A program made the position numbers and the translations under genes. Positions 5,101 through 5,215 of a stretch of 5,215 bases of DNA are shown piece by piece. The notes under the pieces are model-generated. The model had not been told where the DNA came from. It searched no databases and was given only the letters and a program-made list of their open reading frames with translations. Within the stretch, counting starts at the first letter, position 1, and every line of letters begins with the position of its first letter. The DNA lies in the NCBI GenBank assembly GCA_966128725.1, contig CBHYLN010000232.1, positions 1-5,215 on the forward strand. Direction: 5' to 3'. This DNA comes from JAFDZV01 sp966128725 (lineage in GTDB: Bacteria; Bacteroidota; Ignavibacteria; OLB7).

Positions 5101-5215
5101 AAATAATTCTCGTACGGTCTGTCGTGTGGTTGGCTTCCATGGATCGCTCCCCACGTGATGTATGGTAGAAGTTAACGACCGATGAAACCGCACGAACAGC
5201 GGGCAACACATCAAA

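Larger units (their letters stand above)
4764..5215. repeat. Tandem array of a 181-bp unit, 2.5 copies, continuing past the window edge
   Basis: Unit 1 is 4764-4944, unit 2 is 4945-5125 and a partial unit 3 is 5126-5215, each starting GTGGYTGG on the plus strand. Units 1 and 2 differ at only three positions, so they duplicated recently or have been homogenised; the visible 90 bases of unit 3 carry about 13 differences from unit 2. Read on the minus strand, each unit ends in GGGGAGCGATCC, an ATG and the codons for M-E-(T/A)-(S)-H-like sequence (N replaces S in unit 3). Only the unit next to the gene continues into the GxxExxY ORF. In the other two, the ATG opens a 36-codon frame (4849-4959 and 5030-5140) ending at the same TGA. 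These mini-frames differ by three substitutions, all amino-acid changing, so they show no sign of selection as peptides. Apart from the gene start, I see no other gene in 4779-5215. Confidence 0.93.

Noticed and set aside
4943..5158. Plus-strand ORFs of 71-77 codons in the right array
   Set aside because: They are the same repeat translated twice on the strand opposite the GxxExxY start, with no ribosome site or family features.
3836..5215. CRISPR array
   Set aside because: The repeats are contiguous 171- and 181-bp units without the short repeat and unique spacer alternation, and no cas gene is present.

Overview
This is a GC-rich bacterial window. It looks like an ordinary chromosomal accessory region with no phage, plasmid or rRNA core. 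The organism cannot be named from sequence alone. The leftmost protein combines a beta-rich repeat-like region with an S74 chaperone tail, and a GxxExxY gene sits among repeats. Both features are common in environmental lineages such as Chlorobi/Ignavibacteria relatives, Planctomycetes and Acidobacteria, but that placement is a guess.

Layout, left to right. (1) Bases 3-701 (+) are the C-terminal part of a tail-fibre-like protein ending in a peptidase S74 intramolecular chaperone domain; its 5' end is outside the window. (2) Bases 887-2644 (+) hold three small enzyme genes in one direction: a HIT-family hydrolase-like protein, a RimJ/RimL-type GNAT acetyltransferase overlapping it by 4 bases (ATGA), and, 136 bases later, a class I SAM-dependent methyltransferase. 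(3) Bases 2681-3207 (-) hold a second, unrelated GNAT gene that appears broken: two consecutive reading frames, a missing N-terminus and a probable internal loss at the frame switch. (4) Bases 3296-3835 (+) encode a complete DUF1697 protein from a GTG start. (5) Bases 3836-5215 are a repeat-rich block around one complete gene on the minus strand, a GxxExxY protein (4392-4778) of the PD-(D/E)XK nuclease-like group.

The repeat block is the most interesting part. Downstream of the GxxExxY gene are three direct copies of a unit of about 171 bp. Upstream are two and a half copies of an unrelated 181-bp unit that runs off the window edge. On the 3' side the unit includes a version of the gene's last few codons. 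On the 5' side each unit includes a copy of its Shine-Dalgarno site, start codon and first five codons. A shared 17-bp sequence (ACCGCGAAGACGCAAAG) lies at the outer left edge and, inverted, inside each complete right-hand unit, so the block has an inverted-repeat-bracketed, cassette-like structure.

The HIT and GNAT genes are probably co-translated, but no shared pathway can be read from the sequence. The remaining genes look like independent accessory functions.
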